A stretch of 64,000 nt of DNA. Source: Branchiostoma lanceolatum (Eukaryota; Chordata; Leptocardii; Amphioxiformes; Branchiostomatidae). The notes beneath the pieces were generated by a model. That model was not told the origin of the DNA. It made no database searches and worked only from the letters and a program-made list of their open reading frames with translations. Location of the stretch: the NCBI RefSeq assembly GCF_035083965.1, contig NC_089724.1, positions 7,914,501 to 7,978,500 of the forward strand, in the 5' to 3' direction. Every line of letters begins with the position of its first letter. Within the stretch, counting starts at the first letter, position 1. Positions 35,582 to 46,043 of this stretch are shown piece by piece. Both the position numbers and the translations under genes were made by a program.

Positions 35582-38327
35582 TTAATTAACACCCTTTTTA
35601 TTTGCTTTGATCCCAGGGAGTTTCCCGGTCCTCTGTAAGAACAGTGTGCTGTTAAATCCAATCCCGTAGCTTCCCAATGTTAGTTCATCCCGGAGCGTCT
35701 TTCCGGCGAACACCAATGACGTTTGGACATCTGTGAAGGGATAATTGCATTTCATTCAACGTTTGTTTCGATTACATCACAACATTTTCAACTGTTTTCA
35801 TACCAATGTATGCCTATATATACAGTATATACATATAGCCCCTCGAAAACGGAAATGGTTTGTATTTTTCTTTGGTGACTATTCTAATCACACGTATTGC
35901 TTCATCTCGTAAGAGGAAGACCGATGATGATGATGATGACGTAAAAAAGAAGTGAATCTTTTGGCCGTCAAAATGGATGATATTGATAAGCTCCTTCGCA
36001 CTTCCGAGTACGCATGAGCGGCATTCCACTTCATAACAACTCATCCCACACAGTAGTCCGACATGTCAAGTTTCCAGACGGGCTAAAAAAGTAAATTGAT
36101 GGATGGAAAATGACTGGTTACCTGCGTCAATCTTACGGCAGTACTTTGCCTTTAAAGAAGCCACGGTCTCGTCAAGACGGACGTCATCCATGGTGATTGT
36201 GCGGGGACCTTCGCAATCTGATTCCCGCCGAATAAAAATCTGAAATTGATATCAATGCATCATCATCAACAGCCCTACTTTGTTTAGAGAGTTTGGGCTT
36301 TTGTAATGTTTGACATCCAATACACTTTGTGCATATCAATGCAAAACATGCTAACGTTACAAGTTTTTTCTTAAAATGAAAATAGAGAGTCCACGCCTGA
36401 TAGTGAGGGCTAAAACAGGTGTTAAGTTACCCATGAGGGAAGACTCAAGGCTGTCAGGAATCTTTGTGTAACACAGTGTATTGCGGCATACAATTGCAGG
36501 ATACAGTTTTAGATTTACATAATGCATTGGATGTGAAAAGCTTATTTTGCCACAATATCTTATATAGGGTGTGCGTGTCAATGTCAATGAGCTGTGTGAT
36601 TATAATCTCACCTGATGTCCTCTTGAACAACCTTTCTCATTTCTTATCTCTTCACATCGGCTCCGCAGGTGCAGATGTTTTACGCCACACGTGTGACCAC
36701 AAGATAGTGTCCCTTCGCAGACTTTGATATCTAGGAAGAGTGAAAAAAATGAGATCCTGCAGTGCTAGTATAGGTAAAGAGTATCACGACCAACCGTACG
36801 TCAGTCATAAATGCATCTAAAGAACATTGGCCCTGTTGATGTTGACATTGCAGTCGGCCGCGTGTCCTGTCGTTAAGGTCTCATTCACGAGTTTTTTCGC
36901 CCCATAGGATTGTATGTTATAATACGTGTTTTACAAAAGATCAGACCGAAAGTTCAGTCGGAAATTCGTATAGTAAGGTTCACTTCGTTGCTTGAACTCA
37001 TGTTAACCAATCTTGTAAAGAAATTCCATAACCTCAAGCATTCTTAGATTCGAGTACGCATGTGCAGTGCCAAAGGTGAAGGCCCCAGAGACGTCAACAA
37101 AACCCGTCTGGGCACTGTTATGCAAATCGAGAGAAAGTCAAGACCTGAACTGTTTACAAGCCAGGGGCCTTCACCTTTGACACTGCACATGCGTACTCGA
37201 ATCTAAGAAAGGGCTTATTTCTCACCTCCACGGACTGATCCCACGTGTAAGGCAGGCACCTGGGTGGATGGATCGAAAACCAGTGGAGGCAACTGTTCAG
37301 GACTAGACCCCTGCTCCTCTCCCAGGACACTCAGTCGTTCCTCGGTTTCAGAACCAACTACCGTGACTTCGTAATCACTTCCATACGACACAAGCTTCTC
37401 TGCAAAGTCCACAGCACTTGTGTAATGAACAAGAGAGGTTCCTACGCCATCCTCTTCCGATGACAAAAACTTCTGCCGTTGTGCTGCAATTTTCCTGTTT
37501 TTCGCCAGGAGAGATTCTTTCTGTCCGTCTATTTCCGAGATGACGGTCTCCTTCAGCCTCGAGGCTGTGTCAATGATTTTAAGGTTGATGTTTTCCTCTG
37601 CCTGTTTCTCTTCCTCTAGTTGGTTCCACAGTTGAGAGCGTATTGCCTGGAGCTCGTCCGCTTTTGTCTTGATCTGGACGATCTTGTCTTGCAACTTTGC
37701 CCTAACCGAAGAGCTATGGTCCTTTAGGTGAGTAAACGAATGGTCTCTGTGTTTGAGCAGTGCGCAGTCGCGACACATGGGTACCTGGCACGTTTCACAG
37801 AAGAATTTGATGACCTCGTCGGGATGTTCACCACAGGTGTGTCCCTCTCCCTGTCGCACGCTTAACGCCTGTCCCTCTCCCCTTAACTCATCCAGCCCTA
37901 AGACTGTATGGTCCCTTGTCACTTTGATACGCAAATGAGCCGCAACACACTCGCCACACAATAGTTCATCACAGTTAAGACACCGTGAAGTAGCAAGACC
38001 TTTTGAGTCGCAATAAGGGTTGCTGCAGACAATGTAATGGTCTTCTGAGTGCAACGTCTTGTGAAGGTTAACGGTATCCTTCAAACTTTCGACGAAGAAG
38101 TTGTCCTTGAGTCCGTCAATGGTCCCACCCGGAAGTGGTGACTTGCTTCGACAGGTCGGGCACTTTATTTGGTCGCCATCGACAGAGTGGGCCTTGGTAT
38201 ACTCAGCCAGACATTCCTTGCAAAATGTGTGCAGACATGGAAGTATTTTAGGTGTACGGAAGGATTGCAGGCAAATCTGACATTCGAGAAAGTCGCTGGA
38301 TATTTCTTTCAGAAGTAAGGCCGCCAT
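35582..38327 (-). CDS. TRIM-type RING/B-box protein with zinc-binding exon and C-terminal ubiquitin-like domain
   Basis: Probable E3 ubiquitin ligase. Minus-strand exons: 37226-38327, 36612-36730, 36122-36239, 35582-35730; phases 1, 0 and 1 match at every GT/AG junction and give 495 residues. The first exon encodes a C3HC4 RING (about 16-62, CQICLQSF...CPTC), B-box 1 (about 100-145), B-box 2 (about 163-200, CGEHPDEVIKFFC) and a coiled coil (about 205-290). The second exon is a Cys/His-rich module (about 371-406) with LSCGHTCGVKH, like one NF-X1-type finger. The last two exons form one beta-grasp domain (about 408-485): QIFIRR...ITMDDV...TVASLKAKY...LVFAGKTLRDELTLGSYGI, closely following ubiquitin's order of strands. 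It ends ...KKGVN without a Gly-Gly, so it is not a conjugated modifier. Intron retention at 37225 would stop after four more residues and remove zinc and Ubl parts. I know no TRIM with this C-terminus. Confidence 0.88.
37041..37209. repeat. Foldback MITE with 46-bp arms in the first TRIM intron
   Basis: Arm 37041-37086 (ttcttagattcgagtacgca, then tgtgcagtg, then caaaggtgaaggcccc) is repeated in reverse complement at 37164-37209 with one mismatch. The right end is only 16 bp from the exon-1 donor at 37225. No clear target duplication is visible. Confidence 0.8.
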
Positions 38328-38400
38328 CTTGTTTCGATTGCATTATACGTCAGAATACAAAAGCCGCAAGTCATGTCGGGAACAGACTTTGAGCAAGCTA

Positions 38401-38489
38401 TTCGCCGATTTCACACTTCCCATGATGCCCCATTGGGGCGTCGTAAACTCCGGCACTGCCCAATTTACGGTAATTCTTCTTAGCGCGCG
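38401..38489 (+). repeat. 89-bp inverted repeat, left copy (upstream of TRIM start)
   Basis: Identical, base for base as far as I can align, to the reverse complement of 40363-40451. It begins ttcgccgatttcacacttcc and ends tcttagcgcgcg. It lies 74-162 bp upstream of the TRIM ATG, where the promoter or 5' UTR of that gene should be. Confidence 0.85.
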
Positions 38490-40362
38490 AAAGTCGCGCA
38501 AACTTCAAGCCGGATGGCCTGTCTCCGCAGCGAATCGGTACGTGCATATTATCACCAAGAAAAATACACCGAAACGTTCGTTATTGCAGTTGAATATTCT
38601 ACGAAAAGGGAAATCAATCCTAGTGCTAAACACTACTTTTGAATAAGTTGTTGTTGTTAATCAGTTGACAATTCTGTATATTAGCGAAGCCTTAGGGGCG
38701 AGCTTAATAGTATATTTTACGCCCGATTTGCAAGAATTCCCAGAATTCCACAGGAATTTCAGGAATCCGTCCGGCCAACTCTGTGGATGCCCTCCTGTCA
38801 CTTGATACCTCATTAGCACGTCTGGCATCTAGGCACTCAGCAGTCGATGACAGATGACCTACTTTTACGTGGTGTCAGATTTCGTACTGTCCGGAGTGTG
38901 TCAGGGAGTTCACCGGATCTAGTATTCTAGCTTTGAAAAGGGTTTGCACATCCCAGTTGATCTATTATCACAAAAACGTGCTGAACATCATGCCTCCCAC
39001 CAAAAAAACCTCTGTAAAAACCAAAACTTGAGGAGATCCAAGCATATAAAGAAAGGCAAAGTTTTAAACGGAACGATAAATAACTTGGGTTACCGCTTGG
39101 GCAGTCTACACTGAACGCCTTACGGGGAGGGGTGCGGTGTCGGAAAAACAACAGTAGCTCCTCGAAAACACATCCTACAGAGCTAGAATAACAACCAAAA
39201 CGATCATAGGAGCCCCAGCAAACCGATTTTCTAAACTTCCGGCCTAGTTTCTCACTCCACCTATCCAACAATGCCAGAGAAAAAAGACACTACAACGGGA
39301 GTGTACTCCGGCCTTTCCACATATGCTAGGAACTCCTCGAGTTACATGGTGCCTTTCTATATCTGCTTGGCAGATGCCTTTCGGATTTCTTAGTGCGTTT
39401 TGCACAATATTATGGCAGAACTAAGATCTAGAGTGCTACGTTGGTCCTTTCCTTACAGTGAAGTAAGATCAATCCAGACACCTTCGCTAAGGCAATAATT
39501 TTTAATTGCCACACTTATTTTTATACTCCGCTAACTTCACGTCTTTTATGTGTAACTTTCTTGGTTGGTGTGTGTTTCGATCGTAGTACGAAAGGGAAGA
39601 AGAAATTATCACCACCAAAGTCATAACTGCCTTGTCAAAATAGTAATATATCATGAAGAACAGAGAGCATTTTTCGGTCAAAACATGTGACACTCTGATC
39701 TGAAGAAAACAATTTGCTAACGAGTGTGAAATTCCTGGATGTGTTATTCAAACAACCATGAAACACATTGTTTATGCTCTCTAAACTACTGTAACTAGTA
39801 CTGTCTGAGAAATGATAACTAGTGTATCTATTACTGTGTAAGTGTTACTGTAATAACTATAACTGTTACTATCTGAGATATGATCATCAGAGTCAATTCA
39901 ATATATATGTGTGCATTTATTTAAAGTTGCTTGGTTTATTTCAGATTCTGTCATCACCGACAGGACATCTGAATCAAAGCTGGCAAGAGTATGGTGTGTC
40001 ATACATCACCCACAATTCACTTTCCACAAACTTTTCGTAAACAACTCAAATAAAATCAAAATTGAAGACTAAGAATTGATTTTGTTGTCGCAAGTAATAC
40101 TTCATTGTTAAATATCTGTATAGACGTTTTTCCTGCATTCTGTTTATTCAGTGTTTTAAAGAAAGTCTCTGTGACATTATACAAATTCAACTTCTAAGTT
40201 CTATAGACAAACACTGGTAAAACCTTTAAAAATTGTACCGTATTACCTCCCCAGTATATAAAACATGTAATTATGACAGGTTTGATGAGAATCAACACAA
40301 AAAACGTAACGTTACCTTCCTGCAGCTTTACCGCCCTCCTACTTGGGTTTTCTGTTGGTTCA
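38490..40362. other. Interval between identical inverted repeats
   Basis: About 1.87 kb with no intact gene. A plus-strand stretch at 38980-39280 reads as broken coding sequence in several frames (many Lys/Thr/Ser, e.g. MPPTKKTSVKTK), perhaps a retroelement remnant. If the 89-bp repeats are transposon ends, this is the body of a decayed element. Confidence 0.4.
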
Positions 40363-40451
40363 CGCGCGCTAAGAAGAATTACCGTAAATTGGGCAGTGCC
40401 GGAGTTTACGACGCCCCAATGGGGCATCATGGGAAGTGTGAAATCGGCGAA
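40363..40451 (-). repeat. 89-bp inverted repeat, right copy
   Basis: Reverse complement of 38401-38489 without visible differences. One more base matches outside the outer edge, and similarity stops abruptly on both sides. No obvious target-site duplication. Confidence 0.85.
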
Positions 40452-40477
40452 TTGGAATGCCACACCCTACACATATT

Positions 40478-40760
40478 ACTCCGTGTCGTTGAAATGACAC
40501 ACCATACAAATAACTGAACCCCGTGCCATTCGAATAACACTCTGTTCAAATAGCTATCGCGAACGCCTTCTTCATTTGAATGGTACACCCCACAATCGAA
40601 TCTGACCCTCACGGTGTGTTTGACGACACACCGTATGGATAGCTTAATCTGACCCTTTGTCATTTGAATGACACACCCCACAAATAGCTGAATCTACAAA
40701 TAGCTAATCTAGGTTGTGTTATGCAAATGATACAGGGTCACATTTAGCTATTTGTAGGGC
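40478..40760. repeat. Diverged minisatellite-like region
   Basis: Repeats phrases such as atttgaatgacacacccca, caaatagctgaatct and aatctgaccct in loose tandem order. They are the reverse complement of the units at 35108-35415 with more changes. Confidence 0.55.
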
Positions 40761-40804
40761 CAAATCTATTTGCCCTAGACACTCAGTCGCAGTTCCAGTG
40801 ACAC

Positions 40805-40920
40805 ATACCAGGGGGCCCAAAAGCGACCTTGACCTTTCTCCTCCCAACACCTATCCACATACCTAATATCATTACAATCCATCTAGACGTTCTTCAGTTA
40901 TGCTGCCTTTCTTTTTTATG
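40805..40920 (+). repeat. Interspersed repeat copy
   Basis: Third copy of the repeat at 8004-8150 (cctatccacatacctaatat, caatccatctagacgttctt, agttatgctg). Confidence 0.5.
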
Positions 40921-41614
40921 TACTTTCTAAAAACGGATAGAAAGAATTTGTTACAATTAATTCAAAAGACGAACCATGGAGAGGTTTTTATTTTTCCATG
41001 TAACAGTGTATGATAATGTTGGAATGAATATGTTCACCAGTTCAACTCAAAGCACACAAACAGATGAAAATTCATATACCCTTGTATCTATTAATGCATG
41101 TATATATTCAACATCGATCAATCTATTCTGGAGATATACAGCTGGAACTCGATCGTTTTGTTTTTGGAAATTTCAGAGCTGTGTGCTGGTGCATAGATCC
41201 TCCCCTACGCCAAATTTCGGGTTTTCCCTATCCTGTCATTATTTATCAAAACTTGCACATAGCATACCTTCACATGTTTTTATTTGCTTGTCGGTGTCAG
41301 TGAAATTCAATGAGAAAATGCACAACAGCTGACTCTATTCGGCCGATGGCACGTAAGTAGGAGGAATCAAAGAAAGTATACATATAGCTGGACAAAGCTT
41401 GTTTTGGGTATAAGCTATATTCTGAATTCGGCGGAAACGCCCACTCCGACATTCAGAAATCAGTCTGGGCTACGTTCAGACATTGTGTCATTACGTCTTG
41501 TAAGATGCAAAAAAAAATTATACGGACCTTGAACGTTAAAGATTTACACGGTTTCGCTATCATGTATCAGCCCAACCCAATCTTACCCACAAGACATATA
41601 TTCTTGAATACTGC

Positions 41615-41620
41615 TTTATT
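41615..41620 (-). terminator. Poly(A) signal of the MUSTN1-like gene
   Basis: AATAAA on the minus strand (tttatt on plus), 128 bp after the stop codon at 41748-41750. Confidence 0.7.
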
Positions 41621-41747
41621 TTTGCCCCAAAGCACTTATTCCATCCAGCAGAACGTTTCTTTCTCCCTTCCATTGACAAAATATTTAGCTTTTTCTAAAA
41701 ATGGGACATCGATATGAGAGTGGCAGGATCCCGGCGTTATGATGACG

Positions 41748-44700
41748 TCACTTCCTCTTGCCGAAGACGGAAGTGGGCTCCCCTCCCCCCGGCATGGGGA
41801 CGGTGTTGTACCTGTTGGCCTTGGGTTGGTTCTTATTCCACACGCTCTCCTGACCTGTGGCCTTGTCTTGGTTAAACACGGAGGGTGCATCACCTGAAAG
41901 CGTGATAACAACGATTTTGAGACACTGTATGAAGGATGGCCATGTCAAAATATTCATTGTGACGTCATCGGGGGATTAAAGTTACTGATTAATGTAATTA
42001 CCTGGTGGGAAGATCAGAGAAAAGTCAAAAGCTGGAAGTATCGTTCAATGTTAAATAACATCAGAGGGGTGTGTATTTGTTTTAAACGTTTATATTCATT
42101 GAATGATACTATTCCTATTACTGATGAAAAGAAAATGTTATCTTTTGGTGTCATAAACACTTTAAAGTACGAAATACTCAACAGTGACAATGACAAACCC
42201 ATAGTAGCCTAGATGTCAGACCCCCAATCTCAATATCTATCAGTGAAGATTCAAATATACAGCTGAGAGTCTGTAACCAATCAGCGCAGGGTGTAAATGG
42301 CTCCCTGCTGATCCTGCTGCTGCTCCATTGGTGGGATCCTAGCTCAGCATTTGAGCTGGCTCGAGAAAGTTTCTGCAGAGACCAGACCAGACCCCCCCCC
42401 CCCCCCCCCAACACACACACACGATAGATATTTTAGAGATTGGGGCTCTGACATCCAGACTAGAGCCCAAAGTCTCTACCAGACTGACTACGCCGGCTAT
42501 AAGAAGAATAGTTGCCAGAAGAGCTTAGCCATCAGAGGGTTGTCCCGCGTGTAAAAAATTGAGTATCAGCGCTCTCCCCCCCAAAAAAACACCGCCGCTC
42601 CAAGAAGTCTGCGAAGGAGGCTAATAGGGATCTACGTTGTAGCCTGGAGTCCAGCCTTCTTAGCTTTAGTCCGCTACCCAAGCTCCGCTCCTCGCCTTAG
42701 CATAGCGGGCTAAAGCTAAGAAGGCTGGACTTCAGACTATCTACGTTGACATGTATCGGTGCTTACCCCCCATGTCCTCCAACATCCGCCATGTCTTCGA
42801 CTTGCCTGCCCGGCTGCTGCCCGACTGTAGTCCTGACTTCGCCTCCTGTACCTCACCTTCTTGTACAGGGAACTGGTCCTTGATAGCCTAGTGTGGGGAC
42901 ATTATAAGTTTTTACAAACATTCTCATTCACAAATCTGAACCATTCCTGCAGCCAAAGGCCCTATCACAGTTGTGCATATGTTCAAGTGCGTATGAGTTG
43001 CGCATTAACACTTTTTTTTGACCGGTTAAGTAAAGTTTGTGGGGAAGACGTTGTTTTCTACTTCGACCCACCGTTGTGCAGCCTGGTTATCGAACTAAAA
43101 AATGAGTTCTTTGGCTGCAAACTTAATCTAAACCAAAATCATGTTAAAGGTGCCCTAAGCGATTTCAGGGGGTAAAACTTAAAATATTCTGGGGAAAACA
43201 ATTCTGTTTGGTGAGGTTGAAATTTACATTTACTTCCCTATATAAGCACATCCGCATCATTATTTCATACTTTGGGCGTTTAGAAATAGCACAGAAGTAA
43301 GCCACAAAAGAAGTATTTTATTTATTGGGTCCCCCCAAAAATCAGCCCAGAATCCAGCAGTAACCGTTTTCTGTCGACAATTTTCGTTAACTTCCGGCCG
43401 TATGACGTCACAATGCCCAAGCACATTGAGCCAAGACCACGTGATTATTTCTCCGGAAGCGTTCGGGACTTATCGGTCAGAATCGTGCATGTTCGGAAGA
43501 TTTGAAATGATGGCTGGCCTCCAAGTGCTCAGATTTTCAATGAGTTCCCACCGCACAATGGCATCACATTTTTGCTCCATGATGGTCGATATGCGATGGG
43601 ATAGTGTTATCTAAACTTACTATGGATAGAAATCAGAAAAAAATTGATTTTGAATATATGACTTTCAGCGCCCTAATATTGCTTAGGTTGCCTTTAATAC
43701 GCAACTCATGCGGACTTGTTTATACGCACAGGTGTGACAGGGGCTTTAGACGTTCGTCTGCGTCCATACCACAAGCATCACATGTACAACTGCTAAAGGC
43801 TTTGTACGCTTGCCAAGTGAGCCTTCGCGTAACATGACGAACTCTATACGTAATGTCAAAGCGATGCATTCTTGTCTAGCTACCCGCTCTAAATCCCCAG
43901 CTGCAGGAAGTGGTACATGTCTGGCAACTGGTCAACTATTTCTTCGCGAATAGAAAGAAGGCTTGGGGGATAAAAATGGATTCATAGTCGGATGAAAAGA
44001 GTTTCTGCGTGGTTCACTAAAAGTAGAATAAAGGGCGAGGAGTTCTAAAAATGAGATCGTAGGCGTTGAGCGGGCTGAAAGAAATTTAGATGAGGGCTAA
44101 AAGTTCAATGAATATCCGGAACGTCCCTGCCACGAGATGCTTTATATAGCCTAGTGGTACAGATTTAGATCGTAGTATATTTAGAGCTATACAAAGTTCA
44201 TTAGGTAACATAGTGGTGACCTTACACGCCCGTAGGTCGTAAGCAGGGGGGGGGGGGGGGCGGTGGGCACTAAGAGAATTCGGAAAACAATGATAGATGC
44301 ATCCCCTCTTGACAGCGCTGTTATCATATTCTCCAAGCAGAGGTTTCCGTCGAGTGGGGTAGGAGTGTGCGGGATTTTTTACCTCGATCTCCTCTCAGAG
44401 GCAAAAAATCCTAGACACTCTTACCCCACTAGACGGAAACCTCTGCTTGGAGAATACTGTTATCAGTCTCCGTTTCTCACTTTAGAATCCTCTAAAAATG
44501 CAGGAAACGGCACGGGTAGGTTTTCACCATTTTCGGGGGGGGGGGGGGCTGGACCCTCTTGAGAGATCGTGCCTACGACGCTCGCTTATTATCGCCTTAT
44601 TATCACTAAGTATCGAGTATGATGCTATCAAAATTGAAGACATCGAGTACCAATTGCAATACAACTATCTTTATACGTTAATGCTATGATGTCATGCAGT

Positions 44701-45987
44701 GGACATCGACTATATATTTACCGTGAGGAAATGGACACATCACGGGTTCCCTGTTATTGCACATTTTGCACTTGTCTTAGTTTGGGAGTCAATGCTTGTA
44801 AGTGTGGAGGGATCATCAATCGCAATGTTTACAAGTAGATATAACGTTACATATTCTCTGTGTTTACTTATGATAACAAGCAAATTTTGTTTCTGTTACG
44901 TTACTAAGGATGAAAAAGAAATACTACTAGTAGCATTAGTCTTCAACACGGTGTTCCGACGAGTAAAAGACCTGTGTGTGGGTGGGGGGGGGGGGGGGGT
45001 CCATCTGAGCTGAGACTCTCCCTTTGTCAAGTCGACCGTACATCGATAATCTTTAGCCGCTGAGCTTGAAGTATTCCGCCAATGGCGCAAGCACTCAGTG
45101 GTGTTAACGAATTCTTTACGACTGTGTACCTTTTGTGATGACTGTGGAAACGCGACCCGTCCATGGGCCAAACTAGAGGGGATGCGTGAGAACTGGGTTA
45201 GAGTCTGTTTTGGTTAGACGAAACCGTACTCCCAACTTCAACAAAGGAGTGGACGTCTGAAAAGACGTCTGCAGGCTCTAAACTTTAACAGTTTATTCAG
45301 AGTCTGACTCCTCATTCTTAACACATTCCTGATCCTCGACTGTAGTTTTGCTCGCCAGTATCAAGAATTCACAGTTCTGCAATGCCGTTCAACAGCCACG
45401 TTAATGTCATGTATATTGTTTCAGGACTTTCAGCAACAAAAAGACCACCCCCCACCGTTGGAAATGCCTCATTTCAAGTAGAGCGCATACATGGTTTAGA
45501 CTATCTTACACGGAAAAATCTAGTACAGAGAACTATATGTGTAGCTGGGAAACCCAGGCGAAATGAATATGGGTCCCACCCTAAATGTTTCTGATCGGTA
45601 GTGACCATATTTGTGTAGACTACGCAGCGGTGCAGCTGCTGTTGTGCCGGAAGGCACCAAGATGTTGACTAGAAAATGTCCCAGACAAAAACACATCTGT
45701 GCAAATTTGCCTTCTTACATACAGTTTCAATCTCCGACAGTCTTAGCATTGGACACTGTTATATTTGTCAGTCTCATTATAGAAAACGACATTGAAAACA
45801 CTTCTTATATGTCACGTACATCAAAGTTTAAACCTTGGCTTCGCTCTGTTGGTCTACTGATTCGCTAGCGCGCCCACTCCGAGTCACTAACAACATTCCT
45901 TTGAGTCTTGCGGAAAGATTTAAGAATGAAAGAAGTAAAGAAACCGACCTTTTGATCTGCGGAAAGGTTCCCGGTACCGTCAGACAT
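41748..45987 (-). CDS. MUSTN1: MUSTN1-like small nuclear protein (Mustang family)
   Basis: Minus-strand exons: 45949-45987, 42767-42887, 41748-41893, giving 101 residues. The last two join in matching phase 1. The C-terminal half follows vertebrate MUSTN1: KSKTWRMLEDMGGDAPSVF against the vertebrate order Lys-Ser-Lys-Thr-aromatic...Ala-Pro-Ser-Val-Phe, then a Thr-Gly-x-Glu-x-Val/Ser segment, and SVFG near the end. An extra stretch (ANRYNTVPMPGGG) and a KRK tail are absent from the 82-residue vertebrate protein. Vertebrate MUSTN1 is a small nuclear protein of developing and regenerating muscle and cartilage. The first exon (MSDGTGNLSADQK, good start context) is less certain because its donor is GTCGGT; an alternative upstream exon is possible. 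An AP-1 site lies 50 bp upstream. Confidence 0.68.
42205..42462. repeat. Foldback MITE, family G, larger copy
   Basis: Left arm tagcctagatgtcagacc, then cccaatctcaatatctatc; right arm gatagatattttagagattg, then gggctctgacatccagacta. The loop holds a run of about 17 C and a CA stretch at 42392-42420. It lies in the second MUSTN1-like intron. A sequence right after it (agtctctaccagactgacta) is shared with 8826-8890. Confidence 0.75.
42640..42739. mobile_element. 100-bp foldback MITE with 9-bp target duplication
   Basis: Arms tagcctggagtccagccttc… and …gaaggctggacttcagacta extend over about 35 bp each. TCTACGTTG flanks both sides exactly (42631-42639 and 42740-42748). A 9-bp duplication is typical of MULE-type transposons. 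Family A; the smaller relative is at 18351-18425. Confidence 0.85.
42957..43746. mobile_element. CCCTGTCACAC-type MITE interrupted by a second element
   Basis: Left part 42957-43147 (ggccctatcacagttgtgc … aaaatcatgttaa) and right part 43694-43746 (ttaatacgcaactcatgcgg … tgtgacaggggct) rejoin to match the intact copy at 28178-28412. The left end is about 70 bp from the acceptor of the second MUSTN1-like exon. Confidence 0.75.
43148..43693. mobile_element. 546-bp TTAA-target element nested in a MITE
   Basis: TTAA at 43144-43147 and 43694-43697. Inverted ends: aggtgccctaagcgat and, reversed, aggcaacctaagcaat. The pre-insertion site (atattaatacg) is seen in the copy at 28178-28412. The interior has only short frames. 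A diverged relative is at 22636-22885. Confidence 0.78.
44327..44456. repeat. Foldback MITE, family C, long arms
   Basis: Arms of about 58 bp: tattctccaagcagaggttt, ccgtcgagtggggtaggagt… and its near-exact complement ending aacctctgcttggagaata. Half of the same element is at 27219-27305 in the astacin gene. Confidence 0.8.
44460..45940. other. Body of the first MUSTN1-like intron, no further exon recognised
   Basis: Contains two G runs (about 44538-44549 and 44981-44999) and a plus-strand frame at 45428-45594 after a cag acceptor (SGLSATKRPPPTVGNASFQ…), which I cannot place in a gene. Confidence 0.35.
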
Positions 45988-46036
45988 CTTGCCCAATGTT
46001 ATTGTAGTTCTGCTCGGTGTTCCTCAGTCTCTCAAA

Positions 46037-46043
46037 TGACTCA
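46037..46043. promoter_or_regulatory. AP-1 site upstream of the MUSTN1-like start
   Basis: TGACTCA (TGAGTCA on the transcribed minus strand), 50 bp upstream of the ATG at 45985-45987. Mammalian Mustn1 promoters are known to depend on AP-1. A 7-bp match alone is weak; its position is what makes it notable. Confidence 0.45.
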
